A model generated the notes under the pieces. That model saw nothing but the letters and a program-made list of their open reading frames with translations, was not told the DNA's origin and did no database searches. Shown here in pieces: positions 17,556 through 25,099 of a DNA stretch of 64,000 nt. The position numbers and the translations under genes were made by a program. How positions within the stretch are numbered: the stretch's first letter is position 1; every line of letters begins with the position of its first letter. The stretch spans positions 62,001 to 126,000 of the forward strand of contig JAFQOV010000003.1 in NCBI GenBank assembly GCA_017402995.1. The letters are read 5' to 3'. The DNA comes from Candidatus Gastranaerophilales bacterium. Its GTDB lineage: Bacteria > Cyanobacteriota > Vampirovibrionia > Gastranaerophilales > Gastranaerophilaceae.

Positions 17556-18035
17556 CTAGCCTAACTTGATTTTTTGAGCTTCAATTTCGCTTGAGATTGC
17601 TTCATTTACTGCTTCAAGTTCAGCGTTCCATGCCTGCAAGTTTGCTTCTAAAATTACTTGTTGGTCAGACATTCTTTGTTCTCTGTCAGTCGCTTCTTCT
17701 TCAAGGTTTTGCAAAATAATATCATATTCATCTTGAAGATTTACTTTTGCTTCTTGGAAATCTTCTTGAGCTTGCTTGAACTCTTCGCTCCATTGTTCAT
17801 ATCCTGGATCGCTAACGCTCATGCTTTTGCGTTCTTCTTCAAGTGCTAAATATCCAGTATCTTCTTTTGCGTCTTTAATTAATCTTTGTAGTTCGTTTTG
17901 TTTTAATGTTTGGTCAAGTGATAATTGTCTAGAATTTGCACGAATGGTACGTGACATTCTTGTGTCATCAGACTGACCATCATGAATACTTTGTCTTAAA
18001 CTTTCTTTTCTAAGTGTTAATGTTACCCAGCCCAT
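17556..18035 (-). CDS. Coiled-coil protein with MGWVTL N-terminus, paralogue 2
   Basis: 159 aa, helical, glutamate/glutamine-rich, with no cysteine and no signal peptide. Shares MGWVTLTLRK and the general pattern of the chain with the 175-aa protein 2.6 kb away, but identity in the rod is low, so the duplication is old or under relaxed constraint except at the N-terminus. Leader carries GAGGTAC before the ATG, as in paralogue 1, and the TGTTA-N7-TAATA palindrome lies about 96 nt upstream. Its -10 region (ACTTTATATATA) resembles, but does not fully match, the GGCAAT-type promoter. Function unknown. Confidence 0.82.
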   Translation of the reverse strand: MGWVTLTLRKESLRQSIHDGQSDDTRMSRTIRANSRQLSLDQTLKQNELQRLIKDAKEDTGYLALEEERKSMSVSDPGYEQWSEEFKQAQEDFQEAKVNLQDEYDIILQNLEEEATDREQRMSDQQVILEANLQAWNAELEAVNEAISSEIEAQKIKLG

Positions 18036-18130
18036 TTTGTACCTCGTTTCTTTTTTTGTAATTATCGACCATCTTGTTTACATATATATAAAGTATATAC
18101 TCGATACATAATTTCAGAGTTGAGTTATTT

Positions 18131-18147
18131 TGTTACAAAACTTAATA
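18131..18147. promoter_or_regulatory. 17-bp palindrome TGTTA-N7-TAATA
   Basis: TGTTACAAAACTTAATA, third copy of the element, between the uridine-kinase-like gene and the coiled-coil gene at 17.6-18.0 kb. Confidence 0.45.
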
Positions 18148-18166
18148 TAAAATCTGAAAACCCTTG

Positions 18167-19033
18167 CTATTCTTCACAAAAGTTGTTTGTAATTAAGTTA
18201 ACATATTCAATCATATGCGTAAAATATTCCAAATCGCATTCGCCATTAATCAAAATATCGCATTTGCTTTTGTTTGGAATGATATATTTTTTACCAGCAT
18301 TAAGGATATATTCCCAATGCTTAATTGCATTCAATTCGTCTTGGTTTCTTGTTTTGGCACGGTTCATAAAACGATTTTTGCGCTCTTGCTCATCTAAATC
18401 GATATATACTCTAATATCAAAAATGTCTTGAACTTCGTCAAAAATTGAGCACATACCTTCAACAATGATGATTTTGTTTGTTTTGACATCAATCGCTTTT
18501 GCTACCGATTTTCCACTGCCATTAACTAAATATTCGGGCGATTTAATATCCTGACCTTGTTGAAGTTTTAAAACATCTTCTCTTAAAAGCTCTAAATCAA
18601 AGTTTTTAGGCGAATCAATATCGTAACCGCTATCTCTTAAAAGGTCAAAATTGCCATATTTTTCAATTTCTTTTGAAATATCCTTAAAATAGTTGTCTGC
18701 TGTTAAAATTGTGATTGGCAGATTTAAAATATCAATACAATCAGAAATTTTTCTACAAATTGTTGATTTTCCGCTTGCACTTTCACCTGTTAAGGCAATT
18801 AAAATCTTGTCTTTTGGTCTGTCGATTAATCTATTTGTAAAGTTTTCAAGAAAATCTTTTTTATATTCCAAAATCATTTGCTTGTCAGATTTCTTATCGT
18901 AGTTAATAATCTGTTTGAATTTTGTTTGCAAATAGAAAGCCAACAAAGAGCGACCTGCACGAGTTTGACAGTTTGGCTTTTGGATTTTATCCTTTAGTTG
19001 ATTATTTAAATGATTTTGTACTAATGTGTCCAT
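18167..19033 (-). CDS. Uridine kinase-like P-loop kinase
   Basis: 288 aa. A roughly 80-residue N-terminal extension (helical, basic) precedes a kinase core with Walker A GESASGKST (about 90-98), DNYFKD (typical Udk substrate loop), SPKNFDLELLREDVLKL, and IIVEGMCSIFDE, where Udk has IxxEGI. A lid with RNRFMNRAKTRNQ follows. This fits the uridine kinase/phosphoribulokinase superfamily; the extension and long spacing mean that the nucleoside specificity is not certain. TATAAT lies 7 nt before the ATG, with no Shine-Dalgarno. Downstream of rnpA on the same strand, 16 nt after its end. Confidence 0.75.
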   Translation of the reverse strand: MDTLVQNHLNNQLKDKIQKPNCQTRAGRSLLAFYLQTKFKQIINYDKKSDKQMILEYKKDFLENFTNRLIDRPKDKILIALTGESASGKSTICRKISDCIDILNLPITILTADNYFKDISKEIEKYGNFDLLRDSGYDIDSPKNFDLELLREDVLKLQQGQDIKSPEYLVNGSGKSVAKAIDVKTNKIIIVEGMCSIFDEVQDIFDIRVYIDLDEQERKNRFMNRAKTRNQDELNAIKHWEYILNAGKKYIIPNKSKCDILINGECDLEYFTHMIEYVNLITNNFCEE

Positions 19034-19049
19034 TATGCTTATTATAATA

Positions 19050-19421
19050 TTACTGAATTTTTTTAATTGCTAGTTTTTCTAATAATATTAAGATTGTGTT
19101 ACGAATTTCTTCAAATGTTTTTTCAAGAATTTCTTCTTTTGCAAAAAATATAAGGCTTTGATATTGGTTTAATGTTTCACATTCTTCATTTTTAAACATT
19201 AGCCTGATATTTTCTCTCATCAATCTTTTGATTTTATTTCTTTTTACGGCTCTTTTGTGAACCTTTTTAGATACAACAAAACCTACCCTGGTGGGGCAGT
19301 TTTTGTCTTGTTTTATTTTTCCTGCATATAGAATCATTAAATCGTCAGATACTGAGTTTCCGTTTCTATATGTTGCGCTGAAAGCTTTTTTGGATTTCAG
19401 CCTGTTTTCGCTTCTAAGCAC
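19050..19421 (-). CDS. rnpA: Ribonuclease P protein component
   Basis: Protein subunit of RNase P, which matures tRNA 5' ends. Seen: N-terminal LRSENRLKSKKAFSATYRNG, and the RNA-binding RNR region RVGFVVSKKVHKRAVKRNKIKRLMRE (about 43-68). 123 aa is normal. It starts 2 nt after rpmH, the classical rpmH-rnpA pair, but here the usual yidD/yidC downstream genes are replaced by a uridine-kinase-like gene, and no dnaA is adjacent. Confidence 0.95.
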   Translation of the reverse strand: MLRSENRLKSKKAFSATYRNGNSVSDDLMILYAGKIKQDKNCPTRVGFVVSKKVHKRAVKRNKIKRLMRENIRLMFKNEECETLNQYQSLIFFAKEEILEKTFEEIRNTILILLEKLAIKKIQ

Positions 19422-19423
19422 TA

Positions 19424-19576
19424 TTATGCGCGAGTTTTAGCTGTAATTGCTAATTTATGACGACCTTTTGCGCGTCTTGAATTCATTACGCGTCTGCCGT
19501 TTTTAGTTGCCATTCTAGCTCTAAAACCGCTCACATTTTGTCTTTTTCTTTTAGTACCTTCTAAAGTACGACGCAT
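19424..19576 (-). CDS. rpmH: 50S ribosomal protein bL34
   Basis: 50 aa: [20 protein letters not shown] at the start and [17 protein letters not shown] in the second half are typical of L34, although the usual start MKRTFQPS is altered. I place the start at 19576 because AAGGAG stands 7 nt before that ATG; a longer frame starting at 19618 has no such site. The gene upstream region is shared with divergent proC and has TTGACA boxes on both strands. Confidence 0.95.
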   Translation of the reverse strand: MRRTLEGTKRKRQNVSGFRARMATKNGRRVMNSRRAKGRHKLAITAKTRA

Positions 19577-19611
19577 TTTATTTCTCCTTGTGATTAAGTT
19601 TTTATAAGTTT

Positions 19612-19670
19612 TTGACATTGTTGTAATGTCGGTATTTACTATACTATATTAGACAAAATAAGGTGTCAAG
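19612..19670. promoter_or_regulatory. Divergent promoter region proC / rpmH
   Basis: TTGACA on the + strand at 19612-19617 with TTTACT 17 nt downstream (19635-19640), and TTGACA on the - strand at 19665-19670 with TATAGT/TAGTAT 15-17 nt downstream. The two promoters overlap. Confidence 0.45.
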
Positions 19671-19673
19671 GCT

Positions 19674-20489
19674 ATGGGTTTAAATGTTAAGCAAGGTATT
19701 AAGTTGGGTGTAATTGGTTGTGGTAAAATGGCAAGTTCGATTTTGGGTGGTCTTGCAAAAAACCGTTTTATGCCAAACGAAAACATTTTCGTTTTTGATA
19801 CAGATATGGAAGCAAGCGGAAAGCTTTGCCAAAAATATGATTTTACAGAGAGTTTTTCAATTTCTGATCTTGTTTCTAATGTTGATATTATTTTAATTGC
19901 AACAAAGCCGTTCGTAATTGGTGAAGTTTTGTCTGAAATTAAAGAACATTATGACGAACAGCTCATTTTGTCAATTCTTGCGGGTGTAAAAATTAAAAAA
20001 TATACTTCTGCTTTAAAAAATGCAAAAGTTATTAGAATAATGCCAAATACTCCAGCTTTAGTTAACGCTGGAATGAGCGCTATTTGCGCAGGAAATAACG
20101 TAGCGGACTATGAAATTGATTTTGCTTTTGATTTAATGGCAAATTGCGGAAAAGTAATTAAAACAACAGAAGATAAAATGGATATTATTACCGCTTTATC
20201 TGGTTCTGGACCCGCTTTTTATTATAAAATTATTGATTGCTTGGCTCAATCTGCGCAAAAATTGGGTCTGTCAAAAGATGAAGCTTCGCTTTTATCTGCA
20301 CAAACTGCTTTTGGCTCAGCTAAAATGTTAATTGAAAATAATTTTGAAGCGCAAAAATTAATCAATAATGTTACAACTCCAGGTGGCTGTACCGAAGTTG
20401 GAAATATTGTTTTAAACAATTCAAATCTTCAAGAAATTTTTGATGAAACGATTGAAAAAACAATGCAAAAAGCGATAGAGCTTGGTTAA
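19674..20489 (+). CDS. proC: Pyrroline-5-carboxylate reductase
   Basis: Last step of proline synthesis, reducing P5C with NAD(P)H. Seen: Rossmann GVIGCGKMASSILGG (about 11-25), RIMPNTPALVNAGMSA, and the C-terminal signature LSGSGPAFYYKIIDCLAQSA...TTPGGCTEVGN, the P5CR pattern. 271 aa is typical. AAGG lies before the ATG. Followed by uvrB after 31 nt, but uvrB has its own probable promoter. Confidence 0.95.
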   Translation: MGLNVKQGIKLGVIGCGKMASSILGGLAKNRFMPNENIFVFDTDMEASGKLCQKYDFTESFSISDLVSNVDIILIATKPFVIGEVLSEIKEHYDEQLILSILAGVKIKKYTSALKNAKVIRIMPNTPALVNAGMSAICAGNNVADYEIDFAFDLMANCGKVIKTTEDKMDIITALSGSGPAFYYKIIDCLAQSAQKLGLSKDEASLLSAQTAFGSAKMLIENNFEAQKLINNVTTPGGCTEVGNIVLNNSNLQEIFDETIEKTMQKAIELG

Positions 20490-20508
20490 TTTAGCTTTAT
20501 TTATGTGC

Positions 20509-20514
20509 TAATAT
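20509..20514 (+). promoter_or_regulatory. -10 box 6 nt from ATG of uvrB (leaderless candidate)
   Basis: TAATAT followed by 6 nt and the ATG at 20521; no Shine-Dalgarno. Confidence 0.35.
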
Positions 20515-20520
20515 CTTATT

Positions 20521-22509
20521 ATGAAGCAGAATCTTTTTAAAATTCATTCGAATATGACGCCTTCTGGCGACCAGCCTCGTGCAATTGAAGCGCTTGTTCA
20601 AGGTTTAAAGCAAGATATTCCTTCGCAAACTTTGCTTGGGGTGACTGGGTCTGGTAAAACTTTTACCATTGCAAATGTTATTGAGAAAATTCAAAAACCA
20701 ACCCTTGTAATTGCCCACAATAAAACTCTTGCTGCGCAATTATATAATGAATTTAAAGAGTTGTTTCCAAATAATGCTGTTGAATACTTCATCTCATATT
20801 ATGATTATTACCAGCCAGAAGCCTATATTCCAAGAACAGACACTTATATTGAAAAATCTGCAACTATAAATGATGAAATCGACAGGCTTCGTCACAATAC
20901 AACAAGAAGTTTATATGAAAGAAATGACGTTATTGTCGTTGCTTCTGTTTCTTGTATTTATGGCTTAGGGTTGCCTGAAAACTATTTTAAAGGCACGGTC
21001 ACACTTGCACTGGGTGCCGAAATATCCAGAAAAGATTTACTTACCTATCTTGTTGGTGTTCGTTATGAAAGAAATGACGTTGAATTAAAGCGCTCGACTT
21101 TTAGAGTCCGCGGAGATGTTGTTGAAATCATGCCAAGTTATGAAAAAGTAATTAATAGAATTTCTTTCTTTGGAGATGAAATCGAATCAATCACAAGAAT
21201 TGACGCTTTAACTGGTGAGATACTTGAAAAACCGTCTGAAATTGTGATTTATCCTGCCGTTCATTATATTTCATATGATGAAGAGGTTGATGAAACTCTT
21301 GATTTAATTAGAAACGAATTAAACAATCGACTTGTTGAATTAAATAATGAAAATAAAATTGTAGAGGCGCAAAGGCTTTCTCAGCGCGTAAATTACGATA
21401 TTGAAATGATTAAAGAGATGGGCTATTGTTCTGGAATTGAAAATTATTCAAGAATTATCGAAAGACGCCCCGAAGGTACGCCACCTGCGACATTGCTTGA
21501 TTATTTTGGTGACGATTTTTTGGTTGTAATAGATGAATCGCACGTTACTATTCCGCAATTAAAAGGTATGTTTTTTGGAGACAGAGCAAGAAAGGACGTG
21601 TTGGTTGATTATGGTTTTCGCTTGCCTTGTGCGCGAGATAACCGTCCTTTAACTTTTGATGAATTTTATTCTAAAATTAATCAAAAAATTTTTATCTCGG
21701 CAACTCCAGCTGATTTTGAAAAAAAAGAAAGTGCTCAAATTGTCGAGCAAATTATTCGCCCAACTGGTTTGCTTGACCCAGAAATCGAAGTTCGCCCAAC
21801 AATTAATCAAGTTAAGGATTTAATTGGTGAAATTAAAACTGTTGTTGAGAAAAAAGAGCGCGTTTTAATTACAACTTTAACTAAAAAAATGGCAGAAGAA
21901 CTAACGACATATTTACAAAATCAGGGCTTAAAAGTTCGCTATTTACACTCCGAAGTGAAATCTTTAGAACGTGTTGAGATTTTGCGCGATTTAAGACTTG
22001 GCGAGTTTGATGTATTGGTTGGGGTTAATCTTTTAAGAGAAGGGCTGGATATCCCTGAAGTTTCTTTGGTTGCCATAATGGACGCTGACAAAGAAGGTTT
22101 TTTAAGATGCGAGACATCATTAATCCAAACAATTGGTAGAAGCGCAAGAAACGCTAATGGCAAGGTTTTAATGTATGCTGATAAAATCACAGATTCTATG
22201 AATTTAGCAATCGAAGAAACAAAACGTCGTCGTGCTTTGCAAGTTGAATATAATCAAAAACATAATATTATTCCAAAAACAATTAAAAAATCGATTGAAA
22301 ATAATTTATTATCGCTTGTTCAAAGCTATCGAAGTATTGAAGATGTTGTAGCGCAACAAATGGTTGAATTAAACGTTGAAACGAGGGATTTACCAAAATT
22401 ATTAGATAAATTAGAGCGTGATATGCACAAAGCTGCAAAATTGCTTGATTTTGAGCGTGCTATTCAATTAAGAGATGAGATTAAAAAAATCAAGAGCTTG
22501 ATTGAATAG
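20521..22509 (+). CDS. uvrB: Excinuclease ABC subunit B
   Basis: Damage-verifying helicase of nucleotide excision repair. Seen: Walker A GVTGSGKT at 40-47, the beta-hairpin [10 protein letters not shown] at about 93-102, DEID and DESH motifs, helicase motif [11 protein letters not shown], and the C-terminal UVR helix pair ([26 protein letters not shown]), which contacts UvrC. 662 aa is normal. Its partner uvrC is 5 kb away on the other strand. No Shine-Dalgarno. Confidence 0.97.
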   Translation: MKQNLFKIHSNMTPSGDQPRAIEALVQGLKQDIPSQTLLGVTGSGKTFTIANVIEKIQKPTLVIAHNKTLAAQLYNEFKELFPNNAVEYFISYYDYYQPEAYIPRTDTYIEKSATINDEIDRLRHNTTRSLYERNDVIVVASVSCIYGLGLPENYFKGTVTLALGAEISRKDLLTYLVGVRYERNDVELKRSTFRVRGDVVEIMPSYEKVINRISFFGDEIESITRIDALTGEILEKPSEIVIYPAVHYISYDEEVDETLDLIRNELNNRLVELNNENKIVEAQRLSQRVNYDIEMIKEMGYCSGIENYSRIIERRPEGTPPATLLDYFGDDFLVVIDESHVTIPQLKGMFFGDRARKDVLVDYGFRLPCARDNRPLTFDEFYSKINQKIFISATPADFEKKESAQIVEQIIRPTGLLDPEIEVRPTINQVKDLIGEIKTVVEKKERVLITTLTKKMAEELTTYLQNQGLKVRYLHSEVKSLERVEILRDLRLGEFDVLVGVNLLREGLDIPEVSLVAIMDADKEGFLRCETSLIQTIGRSARNANGKVLMYADKITDSMNLAIEETKRRRALQVEYNQKHNIIPKTIKKSIENNLLSLVQSYRSIEDVVAQQMVELNVETRDLPKLLDKLERDMHKAAKLLDFERAIQLRDEIKKIKSLIE

Positions 22510-22519
22510 TTGATAAAAA

Positions 22520-22545
22520 AACAAGGGAAAAAATCCCCTTGAATG
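22520..22545 (-). terminator. Intrinsic terminator of prepilin cassette A
   Basis: Read on the minus strand: stem CAAGGG/CCCTTG with an A/T loop, followed by a run of seven T. It lies 20 nt beyond the end of the secreted-protein gene. Confidence 0.75.
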
Positions 22546-22564
22546 AAAATAATATGAAAAATTT

Positions 22565-23017
22565 TTATGACGTTGCTTTTATGATGAAATTCACAGAGCC
22601 TGTTGCGCCACCACCGCCACCAGAAGAGCTGCCTTCATCAACTATGCAGTAGTGGTAGATAAAACCAATGCCATACAAAGCGCCATAGCGGGGACTTGGG
22701 ACACCGGAATTACCTTTAGAATCATATGCTGAATAGCGCAATACCCACCCATCGTACGTGCTGTTGTACCAAATAAGATTGTCGGAAGTTGCCCTGACTT
22801 GAGTATAAACCATTTGCGTATCATAGAATTCATATAATACTCCTGTGACTTCTTTACCTACTTTTGTTATTGTTGTCCCGCTTAGAGCTGTTGCCATATA
22901 TGAATCCGCATGGGTTTCAAATTGCGGTACGTACTCTTCCCAACAGCTTACACTCTTTGCACTCGCCAAATTACACCCTAAAATTAATCCAAAAAATATA
23001 ATTAAAATCTTCTTCAT
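22565..23017 (-). CDS. Secreted protein of prepilin cassette A (SCWEEY family)
   Basis: 150 aa with a Sec signal peptide (MKKILIIFFGLILGCNLASA, cleavage about 20). The mature protein begins KSVSCWEEY, has a variable tyrosine/serine-rich middle, and ends with YHYCIVDEGSSSGGGGG and VNFIIKATS. The same two ends flank a different middle in cassette B (42900-43418). I start at the ATG at 23017, one nucleotide after the stop codon of the prepilin gene, so translation is probably coupled. Conserved cysteines C24 (mature C4) and the C of YCIVD could form a disulfide. Role unknown; likely exported with, or displayed by, the adjacent prepilin. Confidence 0.82.
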   Translation of the reverse strand: MKKILIIFFGLILGCNLASAKSVSCWEEYVPQFETHADSYMATALSGTTITKVGKEVTGVLYEFYDTQMVYTQVRATSDNLIWYNSTYDGWVLRYSAYDSKGNSGVPSPRYGALYGIGFIYHYCIVDEGSSSGGGGGATGSVNFIIKATS

Positions 23018-23018
23018 C

Positions 23019-23375
23019 TTAATCCCTAACCCTTCCGTTTGTGTTTTCTGTTGCTGTTGCGCCTTTGACAATCAACCCTCTCATATCAGGTGTTTTGGTA
23101 TCATCTAAAAATGTCCTAAGTTCGTCATATTTTGTATCACTTGGAATTGTTGCGCCATTACAAAGTAACCACCCCTCAGGTGCGCTATCTTCTAGCCACA
23201 TCACAACTGTACCAACAGGAACTGAACCAGAAACAACAGAAGATTTAACTTCAATATTTTTGGTCATCTTCTTTGTAATTACAGGTACAAAAGCCGAAAG
23301 TAAAACAGAAACCACGACAAGCGTAATTAGCATCTCAACGAGTGAGAACGCTCTTGAACATACTATTTTTATCAT
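23019..23375 (-). CDS. Type IV prepilin-like protein fused to a phage tail-collar-like domain (cassette A)
   Basis: 118 aa. Short basic leader MIKIVCSRA then F10SLVEML with the Glu at position +5 and a hydrophobic helix to about residue 30: a class III/type IV prepilin signal, with Ala in place of Gly before the cleavage site. After a short linker, residues 52-101 read PVGTVVMW...SAPEGWLLCNG...YDELRTFL...PDMRG, the pattern of phage tail-collar domains (Pfam PF07484). Paralogue of 43429-43785. GGATAAT precedes the ATG. The promoter contains an 18-nt A run in its spacer. No pilin assembly genes are in the window. Confidence 0.85.
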   Translation of the reverse strand: MIKIVCSRAFSLVEMLITLVVVSVLLSAFVPVITKKMTKNIEVKSSVVSGSVPVGTVVMWLEDSAPEGWLLCNGATIPSDTKYDELRTFLDDTKTPDMRGLIVKGATATENTNGRVRD

Positions 23376-23418
23376 ATTATCCTTTGTGTTTTAGTAAAAT
23401 ATTATCTATTTTGAAATG

Positions 23419-23450
23419 ATTATATCGTTTTTTTTTTTTTTTTTTGACAA
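23419..23450 (-). promoter_or_regulatory. Promoter of prepilin cassette A with 18-nt A/T run in spacer
   Basis: On the minus strand: TTGTCA (23445-23450), 20-nt spacer consisting largely of an A run (the T run is 23428-23445 on the + strand, 18 nt), and a perfect TATAAT (23419-23424). The paralogous promoter at 43829-43855 has a 13-nt run and a 15-nt spacer. Confidence 0.7.
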
Positions 23451-23787
23451 GAGGGTTTTTGAAAATTCTAAAAAATTTTTATTTTAAAGGGCTTCGCCCT
23501 TGTTTATTTTTTCAAGTCCTTCAGACTTCTTTGTTTTTCTTTTTATTTATAAAGGGCTTTCGCCCTTGTTCATTTTCTTTTTCTTTCGTCAAGCGCCGAT
23601 GAAAGAAAAAGAAAATAGAACCAAAAGAAAAAGAAATATCGGCTTGGTTATATTATTACATTCTAGAGACGCACTAAGTTCAATATTTGTGCTTTCGGGA
23701 ACTCGTGGCTTCGCCACTCAAACAACCCTTTCGCACAAACATTTCACTAAGTGCGTATGCTTTTTGTTTAATTAACTTCCCCTTGTC

Positions 23788-23808
23788 ACCCTGAACTCGT
23801 TTCAGGGT
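23788..23808 (-). repeat. REP-like palindrome, copy 1
   Basis: ACCCTGAAC-TC-GTTTCAGGGT. On the minus strand it reads AGACCCTGAAACGAGTTCAG then GGTGACA, the same plan as copy 2. Confidence 0.6.
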
Positions 23809-23840
23809 CTTAGCAATTTTCGTTACGTGTGATAGTTTTT

Positions 23841-23868
23841 AAGATGCTGAAACAAGTTCAGCATGACA
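23841..23868 (+). repeat. REP-like palindrome, copy 2 (inverted relative to copy 1)
   Basis: AGATGCTGAAACAAGTTCAG followed by CATGACA. The core CTGAAAC(A/G)AGTTCAG and the trailing TGACA match copy 1 in opposite orientation, giving a BIME-like pair. Confidence 0.6.
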
Positions 23869-23973
23869 GTTGGTAGTTTAATTTCCACAAGCGATAAACT
23901 TAACGACGCTCCTCGGGAATAAAATAAAACCTGAGAGGAATTTTTAAACGTTATGCACATTACAAGAGGAAAA

Positions 23974-24000
23974 ATTAAAGCGGGTAAAACCCGCTTTAAT
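23974..24000 (-). terminator. Intrinsic terminator of the kdsD-like gene
   Basis: Stem attaaagcggg/cccgctttaat with loop TAAAA; on the minus strand followed by TTTTTCC. It begins within the stop codon region. A near-identical stem ends valS at 44035-44055. Confidence 0.85.
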
Positions 24001-24974
24001 TATCTAATTCCAACTTTTAACAAATCGTGAATATGTATTGTTCCGATTGGTTTTTCGTCTTCAACAACGAAAATATTTGTAATTTTCTTTTCGTTTAAAA
24101 TTTTAACAACTTCTGTTGCAAAAAGCTCTTTATCAATCGTGATTGGGTTTTTGGTCATGATATCTTTTGCAGTTGCAGTTTTTAAATCTTCATTTAAACA
24201 TCTTCTCAAGTCACCATCTGTGAACATGCCTTTTAATTTACCTTCGTCATCAACAAAACCAACGCAACCAAGGCGTTTTGAAGTCATTTCCATGATGATT
24301 TCATTTACTGTTGCATTCAAATTTAATATTGGCATTTCATCATTGGTGTGCATTAAATCTTTTGCTTTTTGCAAGATTGAACCAAGTTTTCCACCAGGGT
24401 GTCTTTGGTTGAATTGCGCTTTTGAAAAGCCTCTGCGCTCAATCATTGCAGTTGTGATAACGTCACCTAAAACCAAAGTTGCAGTTGTAGATGAAGTTGG
24501 GGCAAGTCCAAGAGGGCAAGCTTCTTTTGAATTTGGAAGTTTTAAAACAATATCTCCAGCCTTTCCAAGAGAGCTTTCAGGGTTTTTTGTAATGGCAATT
24601 AATTTAATGCCAAATCTTTTTGAATAGTTCAAAATGTCGATTAATTCTCTTGATTCGCCACTGTTTGAAATTGCAATAATTACGTCGTCATCTGTGACCA
24701 TGCCTAAATCGCCATGGCTTGCTTCTGCGGGGTGTACAAAAAATGATGGTGTTCCGCAAGACGCAAGAGAAGCGGCAATTTTTTTGCCAATATGTCCAGA
24801 TTTACCCATGCCAGAGATGATAACCCTTCCTTTTGCGCTATCAATTAAATCGAGCGCTTTAGTCAAATTTTCATCTAATGAATTTTTAAGTTCATTAATT
24901 GCTTCAATTTCGCAATCAATTGTTTTATAAGCGTTTAAAATATCTGAATTTTGAAGTTTATTAATGATTTGCAT
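24000..24974 (-). CDS. kdsD: D-arabinose 5-phosphate isomerase (KdsD/KpsF family)
   Basis: Converts ribulose-5-phosphate to arabinose-5-phosphate, the first step to Kdo of the LPS inner core. Seen: SIS domain with SGMGKSGHIGKKIAASLAS and SNSGESREL, HPAEASHGDLGM, then two CBS domains (from about residue 200) with GMFTDGDLRRCL. 324 aa from the ATG at 24974, chosen because GGGGGA lies 4 nt before it; an upstream in-frame ATG has no such site. Monocistronic. Together with the TolC-like gene it supports a diderm envelope. Confidence 0.92.
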   Translation of the reverse strand: MQIINKLQNSDILNAYKTIDCEIEAINELKNSLDENLTKALDLIDSAKGRVIISGMGKSGHIGKKIAASLASCGTPSFFVHPAEASHGDLGMVTDDDVIIAISNSGESRELIDILNYSKRFGIKLIAITKNPESSLGKAGDIVLKLPNSKEACPLGLAPTSSTTATLVLGDVITTAMIERRGFSKAQFNQRHPGGKLGSILQKAKDLMHTNDEMPILNLNATVNEIIMEMTSKRLGCVGFVDDEGKLKGMFTDGDLRRCLNEDLKTATAKDIMTKNPITIDKELFATEVVKILNEKKITNIFVVEDEKPIGTIHIHDLLKVGIR

Positions 24975-25099
24975 TTTTCCCCCTAGGCTTTTATTTAATT
25001 GTATATTAAATATCAAAATGTGTTAATATTATTTTAACAAATATCAATTTTTTTTCTTCACTTGTTTTTATATAAATACAGGAAGGTGTTTATTTTTAC

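Larger units (their letters stand above)
23451..23972. other. Gene-free stretch rich in palindromes
   Basis: I see no supportable gene here. It holds two copies of an aagggc-TT(T)-gccctt hairpin (23487-23501 and 23552-23567), a gtggc-TTC-gccac hairpin near 23704-23716, long-range complementary ACGCACT / AGTGCGT segments near 23669 and 23749, and the inverted pair of REP-like palindromes listed separately. Its base composition is less AT-rich than flanking genes in places. A 91-codon frame at 23500-23775 is low-complexity and lacks a ribosome-binding site. Confidence 0.6.

Noticed and set aside
18167-19033. Calling this gene udk outright
   Set aside because: The 80-residue N-terminal extension and altered lid leave substrate specificity open; only superfamily membership is supported.
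23428-23445. Poly-T run as pure sequencing artefact
   Set aside because: Exact length may be imprecise, but two paralogous promoters both have a long run at the same place between recognisable -35 and -10 boxes, so the tract itself is real.
23500-23775. 91-codon open frame in the palindrome-rich gap
   Set aside because: Phenylalanine/lysine-rich low-complexity translation of hairpins and repeats, no ribosome-binding site, no homology that I recognise.
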